This document shows positions 52,542 to 62,050 of a stretch of 64,000 nucleotides of DNA, in pieces. The notes beneath the pieces are model-generated. The model ran no database searches and had not been told where the DNA came from. It saw only the letters and a program-made list of their open reading frames with translations. Position numbers and translations under genes: made by a program. Origin of the DNA: Fimbriimonadaceae bacterium (GTDB taxonomy: Bacteria > Armatimonadota > UBA10988); assembly GCA_020850355.1 (NCBI GenBank), contig JADZEX010000075.1:61690-125689 (forward strand). Direction: 5' to 3'. Positions within the stretch are counted from its first letter, which is position 1. Each line of letters begins with the position of its first letter.

Positions 52542-53159
52542 ATGAAGAGCCCGCCGAAGGAGTCTCGGAGCGTTGCGGAACGGGTCCTGGCGCGACTGCG
52601 CCGGCGCGGTGGCAGTGCGGTGACCACGGCGTCCGAGCATCTTGACCTGGCGCCGCGCGAGACCATTCACGTCGCGCTGCACCGGCTCCTCAGAGAGGGC
52701 AAGCTCCGCCGGGTGGGGCGGGGGATCTACGGTCTGCCGCAGCCGGATCCGCTCCTCGGCGAGTTGCTGCCGTCGCCGGAAGTGGTGGTGCGGGCCAGCG
52801 CGCGGCGCGACCGGACGCGGTACCAGCCGACAGGAGCGTACGCTGCGAACCTGCTGGGCCTCTCGGACCAGGTGCCGGCGAAAGTCGTCTACCTGACCGA
52901 CGGTCCGAGCCGGCGGATTCAGATGGGGCCGACGACGATTGAGTTGCGCCACACCACCGCTCGCCAGATGGCCGCGGCTGGTCGCAGCGGGCTGGTGATC
53001 CAGGCGTTTCGCCACCTTGGACGAGACGGCATCGCGCCGCACCACCTGGCCCGGCTGCGCGTGTTGCTGAGCGCCGCCGAACGTCGGGCACTGCTGGCGG
53101 ACCTGGCCCTGGCCCCGACCTGGATGCACTGCTACTTGCGCGAGCTGGCCGAGGAGTGA
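52542..53159 (+). CDS. abiEi: AbiEi-type antitoxin / DUF6088-like transcriptional regulator
   Basis: 205 residues. The N-terminus is a winged helix (VAERVLARLRRRGGSAVTTASEHLDLAPRETIHVALHRLLREGKLRRVGRGIYGLP), the DNA-binding domain of AbiEi-type antitoxins. The C-terminal part (YQPTGAYAANLLGLSDQVPAKVVYLTDGPSRRIQMG) matches the AbiEi/DUF6088 antitoxin domain. It represses the operon and neutralises the nucleotidyltransferase toxin. The mRNA may be leaderless: the predicted start of transcription is one base before the ATG. The toxin gene follows directly. Confidence 0.85.
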   Translation: MKSPPKESRSVAERVLARLRRRGGSAVTTASEHLDLAPRETIHVALHRLLREGKLRRVGRGIYGLPQPDPLLGELLPSPEVVVRASARRDRTRYQPTGAYAANLLGLSDQVPAKVVYLTDGPSRRIQMGPTTIELRHTTARQMAAAGRSGLVIQAFRHLGRDGIAPHHLARLRVLLSAAERRALLADLALAPTWMHCYLRELAEE

Positions 53160-53162
53160 GCC

Positions 53163-54182
53163 GTGGAGATGGCGGAGTTTGCACGACAGTCGCCCGAGCA
53201 GCAGCAACGGGTGTTCGAAGCCGCGGCCCTGCAACTGAACCGGGGCGCGCACCTGGTAGCTTAGGACTTCTGGGCCTGCTGGATCCTCAAGCTGCTCTTT
53301 GGCTCTGAGCTCGGCGCGCACCTGGTCTTCAAGGGTGGCACTTCGCTGTCGAAGGCCTACGGCGCCATCCGCCGTTTCTCCGAGGAACTGGACCTGACGC
53401 TGGCGCCAGCCTACGTCCGGGGCGACAGTGTTTCGCCCGACGGCTGGAGCCAACGCCAGACGGAGAAGTGGGCCGAGGAAACCAGGCGGCGCTGTGGAGC
53501 GGCAGTCGAAGGGCCGGTGCAGGCCCTGTTGACCGGTCTGATCACGGCCGCGCTGCCGGCCCGCGTCACGCCGTCGGTGGAGTTCGAAGTTGACCAGGTG
53601 ACCGACAGCCCGGTGCCCTGGTTCCGGGCTCCAACGACGTTGGCTGGTGGCGTTGGCCAGTACATCGCGCCCGACCTCAAGCTGGAGTTCGGGTCCCGCA
53701 CCGATCAGGAGCCGACGGAGCGACGGCCCGTGACGCCCTGGATCGGCGAGCTGTACGCCCAGCAGTTCGCGAGTTGGAGCGCGGAGGTGGTGGCGCTGGA
53801 CTTTGCGCGGACGTTCTGGGAGAAGGCCACGATCCTGCATCTGGAGGCCCACCGCGCGGGCCCACTACCACCCCGGTCGGCGCGGCACTACGCCGATCTC
53901 GTGATGCTCCTGGACCACCCCCGAGCCGCTGCGGCGATCGCCGACAGCGCCACCTGCGAGCGGGTTGTGGCCCACAAACGCGCCTACTTCCGCTGTGGCT
54001 GGGCCAACTACGAGGCGGCCCGACCGGGCACCTTCCGCCTGGTGCCCGCCGCCGCCCACCGGGCGGCTCTGGCGAGCGACTACCTTAGGATGGCAGAGAT
54101 GCTCTACGATCCGCCGCTGCCATTTGATGCTCTGCTGGGCAGACTCGGCCAACTCGAGCACCAGATCAATGCGGATGGGTAG
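53163..54182 (+). pseudogene. abiEii: AbiEii-family nucleotidyltransferase toxin, interrupted by TAG
   Basis: Frame starts at GTG 53163 behind GAGGAG (overlapping the antitoxin end), and reads HLVA-stop-DFWACWILKLLFGSELGAHLVFKGGTSLSKAYGAIRRFSEELDLTL. The nucleotidyltransferase motif GGTSLSKAY and D-x-D (SEELDL) of AbiEii toxins is complete to the end at 54182. The codon at 53262-53264 is TAG where relatives typically have Lys before DFW (EKDFW). One base change (AAG to TAG) therefore separates this from a full 339-residue toxin, so it is probably inactive. A sequencing error or downstream restart cannot be excluded. Confidence 0.82.
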
Positions 54183-54197
54183 CGCAAAGCCGCGCCG

Positions 54198-56570
54198 CTA
54201 CAGCTCCACTACCACCTCATGCTGCCCCGCGGCGAGCTCTTCGCGGCCGTGCTCGCCCAGGTCCAGCAGGGCCGTGGCGCCCTGGGGCACTTGGACCCGG
54301 ATCTGCCACTGCGCGTGGTGCACCCGCCAACTGACCAGCACCTCGCCGGCTGGCGTGGGCACCGCGCCGCTGACTTGCGTCAAGCCCGCGCGCCGCGGCG
54401 CGATGCGGATCCGCCGCCAGCCCGGCTCCAGCAGCGTGACGCCCAGCAGCAACTGGCTCAGCAACCAGGTCGGCGATCCTGACCAGGCGTGGCACAGGCT
54501 GTCGTTCCAGACCTCGTCGGAATGCCACAGCTCCGGCCAGGTGCGGTGCCCGGCGGCGAGCCAGGCACCCCAGCGGCGGCGGATGATGTCCAGCACCGCC
54601 TCGTCGTAGCCGCATTGCAGCAGCGCTTCCAGCACGAAGGCGCTGAAGAAGGGGCTCGGCTCGATCACGTCGGCGCGTTCGCCCCGCAGCACCGGCAACA
54701 GCACCTCACGGCACAGCCGGTCGTGAGTCTGGGGCTCCAGGCCCAGCAGGATCGCCAGCGCCTGGGCGTGGGCACTGAGCTGCGGCAGCCGCTCGCCGGT
54801 CTCGGCGACGTAACCATCGTGCCACCGGCCGCTCTGGCGGTCGAAGACCCGCTGCGTCAGGGCCAGGGCGACCAGCATCCCACGACCGACGCAGGCGTCG
54901 GCATCGACGTCGGCGCCGATCTGCCGGAAGACCTGCGCCGCGGCGTGCAGGGCTTGCAGGTAGCGCAGGTTGTAGACCGTGCTGTACTTGCCCTTGTAGA
55001 CGTTCGCCCAGTCCAGGAACAGCCAGGTGCCGTCGGGCGGGTCGAGCAGGCCACTGGCGTCGGTGTGTTCGCGGAACCAGGCCAGGTTGCGCCGCAGCAC
55101 GTCGGCCCACTGCCGCAACAACTGGTCGCTGCCGGTGTGCAGGTAATGGTCCCAGAGCGTCTCGACCCAGACGAAGTTGTAGTCGGGCAGGATCGCCGCC
55201 TTGCCGGGAAAGACGCCGTAGAGCAGGCCGTTGCTCAACTGCGACTGCGCCGCCTGACGGATCCCGCGGGCCAGCACGGCGGTGTCGCCGAGGGTGTAGG
55301 CGTTGATCAGGAACTCGACCCGCGCGTCGCCCCACCACTGGGCCTGCTCACGCCAGGGGCAGTCGGTGTAGGCGTCGGTCATGTTGCGCCGCAGGGTGGT
55401 CAGGCCGACCTTCCAGACCCGGTCCAGGACCTCGTCGCCGGTCTGCAGCAGCCCGCGCTGCTCGGCAGGGTAGCTGATCTCGGCCAGCCGCGGCCGCCGC
55501 AGCAGCACCTCGCCCGCCCCGCCCCGCAGGATCACCGCCAGGTAGCGCGTGCCGCGCAGGCCGAAGACCTCCCCCGCGCCGCCGGCCGGGCCGACCCGGA
55601 AGCGGTCGACGTGCCGCGGCTGCGTCCAGGCCGGCGGCCGGGTGGCGATGAAGCCGCTGGGCAGCAGGCGCTCGGCGTAGGCCAGGTCGACCACCAGCCC
55701 GTCGCCGCCGCGCAAGATCCCGACGCTCGGGTAGCCGAGACAGGTCAATCCCAAGTCGAAGACCACCGCCACAGCCCGGTCGTCGCCCGGGGCGTCGACG
55801 GTCAGGACGTCGCCATCGAGGTCAACTCCCCGCGGATCGGCCTGCCAGTCCTCACTGACCAGCGGCTCACTGAGGTCGACCACCTCCCGCCAGCCGGCCG
55901 CGGACGCGGTGTGGAAGACACCCACGACCGCCTCGGGCAGCAACTCGGTGACCTTCAGCAGAGGCAACCCACGGGGCTCCAACTCCATCCAGGGCGGCTG
56001 CGGATGCGGCCCAAGGTCGGCTGGCGGCCCGAACCCGGCCACCGGCCCCGGCAGCAACCAGCCCGCCGGCAGGGCCGTCAGATCGCAATCTTCCTGCCAC
56101 CCCGTCTGCACCGAGAACCGCCCCACGTGCTGCCGCCAGGCCACCGCGTCGTGCGCCTCCCAGGTCAGCGGATGCGTGTCAAGCCGCACCACGTCGCCGG
56201 TCAAGAGCGTCACCGCCCCCTCCAACAAGACCCCCGGCCGGCCATCGAACTCGCTCTGAAAGGTGTCGTCCCCCACGCAGTGCGCCACGATGGCCAGCAC
56301 GTTGGCCCCCGGGCGCAGAAAAGGGGTCAGGTCCATTTGATCGTAGGGCCAGCTCCGCGGGTAGCCGCGGGCAGGGCCGCGGAGGACGCTCTGGCTGTTG
56401 ACGAGCAGCCGATAGCGGGTATCGGCGGTGACCTTCACGAGGGCTTGCCGCGGGGCGGCGGGCAGGTCGACCTGGCAGCGCAGCAGGGCGTAGGTGTTGG
56501 TGTACTGCCGGTACTGCTGCCGCGGGCCGGCGGCCCAGAGCCAGTGCGCGTGCCAGGGGTTGGCGGCCAT
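54198..56570 (-). CDS. GH78-like alpha-L-rhamnosidase family protein
   Basis: 790 residues, no signal peptide. N-terminal beta domains (LVKVTADTRYRLLVNSQSVLRGPARGYP, FLRPGANVLAIVAHCVG) are followed by the (alpha/alpha)6 catalytic domain: DAYTDCPWREQAQWWGDARVEFL is the GH78 D-C-P-x-R-E motif with E as general acid, then LPDYNFVWVETLWDHYLHTG. A last domain begins RRAGLTQVSGAVPTPAGEVLVSWR. It should cleave terminal alpha-L-rhamnosyl or a related sugar in the cytoplasm. GGAGG lies 5 nt before ATG 56570. It converges on abiEii (15 bp) and is divergent from the repeat protein at 56673. Confidence 0.85.
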   Translation of the reverse strand: MAANPWHAHWLWAAGPRQQYRQYTNTYALLRCQVDLPAAPRQALVKVTADTRYRLLVNSQSVLRGPARGYPRSWPYDQMDLTPFLRPGANVLAIVAHCVGDDTFQSEFDGRPGVLLEGAVTLLTGDVVRLDTHPLTWEAHDAVAWRQHVGRFSVQTGWQEDCDLTALPAGWLLPGPVAGFGPPADLGPHPQPPWMELEPRGLPLLKVTELLPEAVVGVFHTASAAGWREVVDLSEPLVSEDWQADPRGVDLDGDVLTVDAPGDDRAVAVVFDLGLTCLGYPSVGILRGGDGLVVDLAYAERLLPSGFIATRPPAWTQPRHVDRFRVGPAGGAGEVFGLRGTRYLAVILRGGAGEVLLRRPRLAEISYPAEQRGLLQTGDEVLDRVWKVGLTTLRRNMTDAYTDCPWREQAQWWGDARVEFLINAYTLGDTAVLARGIRQAAQSQLSNGLLYGVFPGKAAILPDYNFVWVETLWDHYLHTGSDQLLRQWADVLRRNLAWFREHTDASGLLDPPDGTWLFLDWANVYKGKYSTVYNLRYLQALHAAAQVFRQIGADVDADACVGRGMLVALALTQRVFDRQSGRWHDGYVAETGERLPQLSAHAQALAILLGLEPQTHDRLCREVLLPVLRGERADVIEPSPFFSAFVLEALLQCGYDEAVLDIIRRRWGAWLAAGHRTWPELWHSDEVWNDSLCHAWSGSPTWLLSQLLLGVTLLEPGWRRIRIAPRRAGLTQVSGAVPTPAGEVLVSWRVHHAQWQIRVQVPQGATALLDLGEHGREELAAGQHEVVVEL

Positions 56571-56672
56571 CGGATCCTCCCGACAGGGCCTTTCGCGCGG
56601 CGGCGGTGGGCTCCTTGCAGCGTCCGCAACTTCGCCGGTTGCTGGTTATCATAAGGCCGTAGGAGCACGGTG

Positions 56673-58952
56673 ATGCGAGGTGGGCGAGCGGCGTGGCTGC
56701 TGCTGGGGTGGTGGCTGAGCCCGGCGACCTGGGGCCAGGGCGCGCTGGACATGCAGCCGGCGGGGGAGGGCGTCGCCAAGGAGCGGGCGCGGCTGGCCGC
56801 CAGCGGTCTGCGCGAGGCGCGGGCGATCGTCGACGCCAACACCCGCTTGCCACGCGAGCGGCTCTACGAGCTGGGCACCCTGCAGGCGCTGCTGGGCGAG
56901 CCGGAGGCCGGCGTGGCCACCATCACGGCCGTCCCGGAGGCCGTCGGCGGGCGCTGGGAAGCGCTGCAGGGCCTGGCCACCGAGCTGGCTGAGCGGCAGC
57001 AGGGCGACGTCGTGCAGCGGCTGGCCAGCCGCCAAAAGGCCAGCGACCGCGCCGCGCTGCTGGCCGGGTTGGCGGCCGCCGAGACCAGCGCCGGGCAGTT
57101 CGCCGAGGCGCTGCTGAAGATCGACGAAGTCAGCCGCCTGCGCCCCGAGGTCGCCGTCACGCTGCTCTGGGCGGCCCTCGAGAAGCTGCCGGCCGGCACC
57201 GACGCGACGCCAATCGAGAGCCGGCTGCTGACCGCCTCGGCCGCGTTGCCGGCCCCAGCCGCCGGCGAGCCGGGCGACCCGCAGGCCGCCGCGCTGGGCA
57301 AGCTGGCCGCGCATCTGGCCGCCGCAGGCAAGCCCGACGCCGCCGTCAAAGCGGTTGAGGCCGTCCGGGTGCCGGCGCAGCAGACCGCTGCCCTGGCCGA
57401 GCTGGCGGCCCGCGCCGCCGCCGCCGGCGACTTCGCCAGTGCCACCGCCGTGGCGCGCCGGATCCCGTTGGAGACCACCGTCCCCGAGGGCGGCCCGTCG
57501 TGGCAGGTCAGCGCCCTGGCGCAGGTGGCGCAGCAGCAACTGGCCAAGGACCCGGCCGGCGCCAAGCTGACCGCCGCGGCCGCTGCTGAAGCCGCCCGGC
57601 GGGTCGTCGCCAACTCCCCCCGCGTGCGCTCGCTGCTGGGCGCGGGCGAAGCGCTCAATGCCGCGGGCGAGGCCGCCGCCGCCGGCCAACTGGCGACCCA
57701 GGCGCTCAGCGAGCTGCAAGTCGCCGGGCTGCCCGAACGCGCCCAGGCCCTGCTTTACATCGCCCGCCTGCAGCACCTGACGGGGCAACTGCCGGCCGCC
57801 GAGACCACGTTCCGGGCCGCCCGCGAGGTGGTCCCGCTGGCCAAGTCGCTGGCCATCTACGACGCCGCGGTGCGCGTGCCGGCCGCGGTGGGGCTGGTCG
57901 GTGAAGCCAAGGCCGGGCTCGAGCTGCGCAGCACCCCGGCCGTCAAGCTCGACGGTAGGATGCTGCTGCTGCGCACCCTCGCGGCGCATCGCTTCGTCGA
58001 AGCTGCGGTCGCCGAGGCGCGCGATTTCGACGCCGCGCAGCCGTTGCTGCGGCCCTATCGGATCGACGCGCTGCTGGCCCTGGCGCCGGCCTCGCCCGAC
58101 GGTGCCGGGCTGTTGAACGAGGCGCTGGGCCTGGCCGGCGACCCGGTTGACGTGCCCCGGCTGCACGCCGCCGCCGAGCTGGCCGCCGCGGCCGGCTGGC
58201 CGCACCTGGTGCTGGCCGCGCTGCAGCCGGCCCTGCCGAACCTCGCGGCGCGGCACCCCGCCGACCGCAACCGGGTGGCCCAGATGCGGGACCTGCTGGA
58301 CACCGCCCTCCGCACCCGTCGCGAGCTGCCCGGCGCGCCGACCGCCGCCGCCCTGGCCGAGCGCCTGCCGGCGGTGCTGGCCGCCTGGCCCGACCCCGAG
58401 CGGCGGGCCGTGCTGCTGACCGAGCTGGCCGTTGCCCTGCAACCGGCTGCCGGCCCGGCCGCCGCGGAGATCGTCCGGACGGCGCTGGCCGGCGCCCGCG
58501 AGGTGCAGCCGGTCGAGCGGTCGATCCTGCTGCAGGCCACCCTCGGTGCCCTGGCGCAGCGCGCCGGCTGGTCCGAGCTGGCGACCGCCGCCCTCGACGA
58601 GGCCGAACGGCTGACCGACGAGCAGCCCGAGATCCCGGCCTGGCTGCTCTTCGACCTGGCCGAGAACCAGCTCCTGGCCGGCCGCCGCAGCGCCGGTCGC
58701 TTCCTGCTCCGCGCGGTGCTGACCCTCCCCGACTTCGGCCGCGCCGGCAGCGACGACCTCGCCCGCCTGGCCCGCGTCGCGGTCTACAGCGGCCGTCTGG
58801 CCGAAGCCCTGGCCTTCGCCCGCCGCATCGAGCGCACCGAGGACCGGCTCCAAACCTACCTCGACCTCCCCCGCGTGGTGGCCGGCCAGCCCCTGCCAGC
58901 CTTGCGCTACTGGCGCGCGGAGGCGGAGGTGGTGAAGGTGGAGTTGCCGTAG
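56673..58952 (+). CDS. Secreted Ala-rich helical-repeat (TPR-like) protein
   Basis: 759 residues, about 25% Ala by eye. A signal peptide (RGGRAAWLLLGWWLSPATWG) is followed by helical hairpins of about 35 residues throughout (LREARAIVDANTRLPRERLYELGTLQALLGEPEAGV; AQALLYIARLQHLTGQLPAAETTFRAA; ERLTDEQPEIPAWLLFDLAENQLLAGRRSAGR), indicating an all-helical repeat scaffold in the periplasm. No catalytic motif is seen. AGGAG is 7 nt before ATG 56673; GTG at 56670 is an alternative. Its stop is only 6 bp from the convergent cas6e stop. Confidence 0.75.
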   Translation: MRGGRAAWLLLGWWLSPATWGQGALDMQPAGEGVAKERARLAASGLREARAIVDANTRLPRERLYELGTLQALLGEPEAGVATITAVPEAVGGRWEALQGLATELAERQQGDVVQRLASRQKASDRAALLAGLAAAETSAGQFAEALLKIDEVSRLRPEVAVTLLWAALEKLPAGTDATPIESRLLTASAALPAPAAGEPGDPQAAALGKLAAHLAAAGKPDAAVKAVEAVRVPAQQTAALAELAARAAAAGDFASATAVARRIPLETTVPEGGPSWQVSALAQVAQQQLAKDPAGAKLTAAAAAEAARRVVANSPRVRSLLGAGEALNAAGEAAAAGQLATQALSELQVAGLPERAQALLYIARLQHLTGQLPAAETTFRAAREVVPLAKSLAIYDAAVRVPAAVGLVGEAKAGLELRSTPAVKLDGRMLLLRTLAAHRFVEAAVAEARDFDAAQPLLRPYRIDALLALAPASPDGAGLLNEALGLAGDPVDVPRLHAAAELAAAAGWPHLVLAALQPALPNLAARHPADRNRVAQMRDLLDTALRTRRELPGAPTAAALAERLPAVLAAWPDPERRAVLLTELAVALQPAAGPAAAEIVRTALAGAREVQPVERSILLQATLGALAQRAGWSELATAALDEAERLTDEQPEIPAWLLFDLAENQLLAGRRSAGRFLLRAVLTLPDFGRAGSDDLARLARVAVYSGRLAEALAFARRIERTEDRLQTYLDLPRVVAGQPLPALRYWRAEAEVVKVELP

Positions 58953-58958
58953 GGGGGG

Positions 58959-59711
58959 CTACACCCCGAGGGCGCGTTGCGCGGCGGCCGGCTCGCGGTT
59001 GGGTAGCAGTGTGCCCGGGCGTGAGAGGCAGATCAGGCCGCAGCCAAACGACTTCTGGCGGCCAATCCCGGCGCTCAGCAGGTCCAGCAACTTGGCGCCG
59101 TCGGTGACGCACAGGCGGCCGCAGAGGTCGACCGCCACGAACCGCATGGCGTCGTCGCCACCGCGCGGTCGGCGAACACCCACCTCGCCGCGCGCGGTGA
59201 CCGCCGTGGTCAGGACCTCGGCGGCGCCCGCCAGCTTGCGCTGCAGGTAGTCGCCATAGACGGCGGCCGGCGAGAGCGGCGTCTCGTGGTCGGCACCCCA
59301 GATCGCCTCCCAGACATCGACCCGCTTGCCGCGTCCCGCGCGCGAACTATGGTCAATCCGGGTGGCGTTCAACCGGACCTCGTAGTCCAGTTCGCGGCCC
59401 GCCGGCAACGCGGGGTTGTAGGGCTTGGTCTCGATCCGCCAGGTGCGCCGCGTCGGCCAGGTCGGCACTTCAGCCAACGGCAGGGGGGCCAGCCGGCTCA
59501 GCACCAGGATCACATGCTGCGTGCGGAGGCTGCGCAACGCCCGCCAGAGGTACTGCCGCTCTCCCTCTTCGCCGGCGGTGCGGCTCGGCTGCTCCCCGAA
59601 CAGATCAGCCACCGATTGGTGGAGCCGGTACTCGAGTGTCGCCTGGTCGCCGCGCCCGGGCTCGTGCCGCACTTCGACCGTCACGCGTGAGATGCTTAGC
59701 GGCACGCTCAT
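58959..59711 (-). CDS. cas6e: CRISPR-associated endoribonuclease Cas6e (CasE), type I-E
   Basis: 250 residues (E. coli CasE 199; longer versions are common). LEYRLHQSVADLF holds Y28 and H31, where Cas6e enzymes place catalytic His (the YQLHQ segment of CasE). The Gly-rich loop GIGRQKSFGCGLICLSR near the C-terminus grips the repeat hairpin. It cuts pre-crRNA and stays on the 3' end in Cascade. ATG 59711 overlaps the cas5e stop (ATGA). It is the last gene of the operon; nothing resembling cas1 or cas2 follows before the convergent gene. Confidence 0.93.
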   Translation of the reverse strand: MSVPLSISRVTVEVRHEPGRGDQATLEYRLHQSVADLFGEQPSRTAGEEGERQYLWRALRSLRTQHVILVLSRLAPLPLAEVPTWPTRRTWRIETKPYNPALPAGRELDYEVRLNATRIDHSSRAGRGKRVDVWEAIWGADHETPLSPAAVYGDYLQRKLAGAAEVLTTAVTARGEVGVRRPRGGDDAMRFVAVDLCGRLCVTDGAKLLDLLSAGIGRQKSFGCGLICLSRPGTLLPNREPAAAQRALGV

Positions 59712-60382
59712 GGGGCTACCTCCGGGGCGATCCACTCCTCGGCCACGTATCGCGCTCCGGCGAAGCGATTGCTGGCGAAGTCGCGCCGGTCCCAGACCTC
59801 ACGGGTGCCCAGCGCACTGTGCGGTACCTCGTGCCAGCAGCGCCAGCGGTGGTCAAGCGGCGGCAACTGGCCGATGGCCTGTCGCGGATCGGCGGCGCTG
59901 ATCCGCGCGGGCTGCAGAATCGGCCCGGCCGGCGGGCAGCACTTGCGCCCGAGGTACAGCGGTCGCGCCGGACTGGCCAGCGCCGCGGCCAGTTCCTCCA
60001 GGCTCACCGGGGCTGCCGCACGCAAGGTGAGCGCCAGCGTGAAGCAGGCGTCGGCCAGGTAGAACTTGGCCAGGATGTGCGTGTCGTCGCCGCCCTTCTC
60101 CGGCCCCCAGGCGGTCCAGCCCGTTCCGGAAGCGTTCAGGTCGACCGTCTGGAAGTCCTCAATCACGCGCGGCGCGCGGTCCTCGCGGACCGCGAACCAG
60201 AGCGCATCCTGCAGGGCGGTCAGGCGCGCGGCATCGCGGTACCGCCAGCCGAGTGCATTGGCCAGCAGGCCCGCCACTCCGGAGCGGGTCGGGAACGGCA
60301 GCGTTGGCCGTCGTGGGTCGAGTGCGACGTCGCCCCAGGCCTGCAGCGGCCCCTCCAACCGCAGCACCAGAAACTCAGGCAT
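59708..60382 (-). CDS. cas5e: Cascade subunit Cas5e (CasD), type I-E
   Basis: 224 residues, normal length. LVLRLEGPLQAWGDVALDPRRPTLPFPTRSGVAGLLANALGW is the Cas5e signature opening, with the RPT...P..SGV.GLL.NALG thumb region. Further family features: YLGRKCCPP and the ending EVWDRRDF. Cas5e binds the 5' handle of crRNA in Cascade. It overlaps the cas7e stop by 8 nt at its start and cas6e by 4 nt at its end. Confidence 0.95.
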   Translation of the reverse strand: MPEFLVLRLEGPLQAWGDVALDPRRPTLPFPTRSGVAGLLANALGWRYRDAARLTALQDALWFAVREDRAPRVIEDFQTVDLNASGTGWTAWGPEKGGDDTHILAKFYLADACFTLALTLRAAAPVSLEELAAALASPARPLYLGRKCCPPAGPILQPARISAADPRQAIGQLPPLDHRWRCWHEVPHSALGTREVWDRRDFASNRFAGARYVAEEWIAPEVAP

Positions 60383-61553
60383 GGTCGTCGCCCAGCACCT
60401 GGTCCAAGGCCACCGCCAGCGGCACCGCGGCCACCCCGGGCAGGTCGTGGCAGGTGCTCACCGCGCTGGTTCCGGCCGGCTCGCCGTACATGCCGGCCAG
60501 CCGTTGGCGGTAGTCCCAAAGCCGTTGCGCCGAGGCAGCCAGCAGGTTGCTGCCCGGGGCCCGCACGGCGTCCAAGAAGGCATTGGCCAACGTCCGCGGC
60601 TGCGCCGAGCCGCGCTCTAGCAGCACCATCTCGGCGTAGGCATACGGCGCAGTCGAGCCGCGCTTGGCCCCCGGGCTGACCGTCGCCGCCGCTTCCACGA
60701 GGCTCCGGGCCAGCGTCATGACCAACGTCTCGGGCAGTCCGACGAGGTTGGCGCGGAGCTGGTTGAGGTCGATCACCAGGTACAGGTAAAACACGCCGCT
60801 GGTCAGCTCCGTGTCTTGGATCAGCCCGGCCCCGGCGTCGTCATCGTCGTCCTTGAGCGTGTCGACCGCGGTGAAGTAGTCGGTCTCGGCCTCTTCCCCG
60901 TGGGTCGTGAAGGCGTGCGCCACGCTCACCGCGGCGTCGATGCGGTGGAACAGATCGCTGGTCACCATGCGCCCGAAGAGGGCAGTGTCGAGGCTGGCGG
61001 GGAGGACCTTGAGCAGCTTCTGCAGCTCGGACTTGGCCGACTTGTCGAGCGGCAGCTTGGCTTCGAGGGTCTTTGCGTCGGCAGGGCTCAGACCGGCCGC
61101 GCGGCACGCCTGCAACAGCTCCACGCCCTTCTCAACCAGGAACTCGCACTCGGCCGAGGTCAAGACCACCACCTGGCCAGTGGCCAACTCTTTGGACTTG
61201 GTCGCCTCGTCCTTGCTCTCGCTCGCATCATCCGACTTGCCGGCCTGGAGCGTCTTGCTGAGCAGGTAGCCGGCAATCGCCGTCGCCTCGGCTGGCGAGG
61301 CGCCGTGGTCCTGCTGCAGCGGCTCCGCGACGAGGTCCTGGTAGATCCGCCGACTGCGCACGGCCAGATCACCCAGGCCGGCGATCAGATCCGAATCGCG
61401 CCAGTGCTTCTTGAGGCACTGCGACGAGACCCGGGTGCGGATGCTGCCGCCGAAGGGCAGCCGCTTCGCCAGCCCCGCGTCGTCGCGGTTCAGCAGCGCC
61501 GCCGGATAGGCCGTCAGCAAGTGCACCTGCACCATGTCTCCGCGTTCGCTCAT
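60375..61553 (-). CDS. cas7e: Cascade backbone subunit Cas7e (CasC/Cse4), type I-E
   Basis: 392 residues. VHLLTAYPAALLNRDDAGLAKRLPFGGSIRTRVSSQCLKKHWR is the Cas7e opening, with R-V-S-S-Q-C-x-K-x-x-W-R. LFGRMVTSDLFHRIDAAVSVAHAFTTHGEEAETDYFTAVD and SGVFYLYLVIDLNQL follow. Six copies bind the crRNA spacer. An Asp/Lys/Ser-rich insert (SDDASESKDEATKSK) makes it longer than E. coli CasC (363). It overlaps cse2 by 4 nt (ATGA) and cas5e by 8 nt, so the operon is translationally coupled. Confidence 0.95.
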   Translation of the reverse strand: MSERGDMVQVHLLTAYPAALLNRDDAGLAKRLPFGGSIRTRVSSQCLKKHWRDSDLIAGLGDLAVRSRRIYQDLVAEPLQQDHGASPAEATAIAGYLLSKTLQAGKSDDASESKDEATKSKELATGQVVVLTSAECEFLVEKGVELLQACRAAGLSPADAKTLEAKLPLDKSAKSELQKLLKVLPASLDTALFGRMVTSDLFHRIDAAVSVAHAFTTHGEEAETDYFTAVDTLKDDDDDAGAGLIQDTELTSGVFYLYLVIDLNQLRANLVGLPETLVMTLARSLVEAAATVSPGAKRGSTAPYAYAEMVLLERGSAQPRTLANAFLDAVRAPGSNLLAASAQRLWDYRQRLAGMYGEPAGTSAVSTCHDLPGVAAVPLAVALDQVLGDDHA

Positions 61554-62050
61554 GCACCCTCTCCCTTGTCCTCGCCGACCCCGCCCCCGAGGAAGTAATC
61601 CCGCGCGAAGGCCCGCCGACGCTGGTCATCCCAGTACCACAGCAGTTGTCCAAAGCTGGCCCAGTCCAGGCCGCTCGGCAGTTTCGACAACAGTCGCCAC
61701 GCCTCCGCCATCGCCCGCTCTCGATCCAGCCGCAGCCAGCGCTCGATCCGGGCCTTCGACACCCCGGCCGCCGCCAGGGCCCGACCGGGCCGCCAGCGGG
61801 CGTGGCGATGTACCACCATCAACGGCACGACGGCCACCCAATAGGTCTCGTCGCACGGGTCGATGGCATAGCGCTCGACCAGCGCCCAGAAGTCAGCGGG
61901 CAGCCGGTCGGGATGCTGCCGCAGCCGCCGCAGGCGAGCCCGCGGCCCGGGCCGCAGGCCCTGCAGGTAGCCGGCCACGCCGATCAGCCGCCGCGGCAGC
62001 GGCCGCTCGGCCGGCGGTTCGGCCGTGGTGGGCGGCTCAGGTAGTGCCAT
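61550..62050 (-). CDS. cse2: Cascade small subunit Cse2 (CasB), type I-E
   Basis: 166 residues, close to E. coli CasB (160). Helical Arg-rich sequence with LRPGPRARLRRLRQHP, YWVAVVPLMVVHRH, and RAMAEAWRLLSKLPSGLDWASFGQLLWYWDDQRRRAFARDYF; two copies in Cascade clamp crRNA and the non-target strand. Its start overlaps cse1 by 14 nt and its stop overlaps the cas7e ATG. Confidence 0.93.
   Translation of the reverse strand: MALPEPPTTAEPPAERPLPRRLIGVAGYLQGLRPGPRARLRRLRQHPDRLPADFWALVERYAIDPCDETYWVAVVPLMVVHRHARWRPGRALAAAGVSKARIERWLRLDRERAMAEAWRLLSKLPSGLDWASFGQLLWYWDDQRRRAFARDYFLGGGVGEDKGEGA

Noticed and set aside
53262..53264. TAG in abiEii as recoded (readthrough or pyrrolysine) codon
   Set aside because: TAG is used as an ordinary stop for other genes here (for example pilin copy 1 at 5211), and there is no recoding element visible. 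A nonsense mutation is the simpler reading.
58953..58958. Space between cas6e and the repeat protein for cas1, cas2 or an array
   Set aside because: The gap is 6 bp. No CRISPR-like repeats were seen anywhere in the window by reading both strands.
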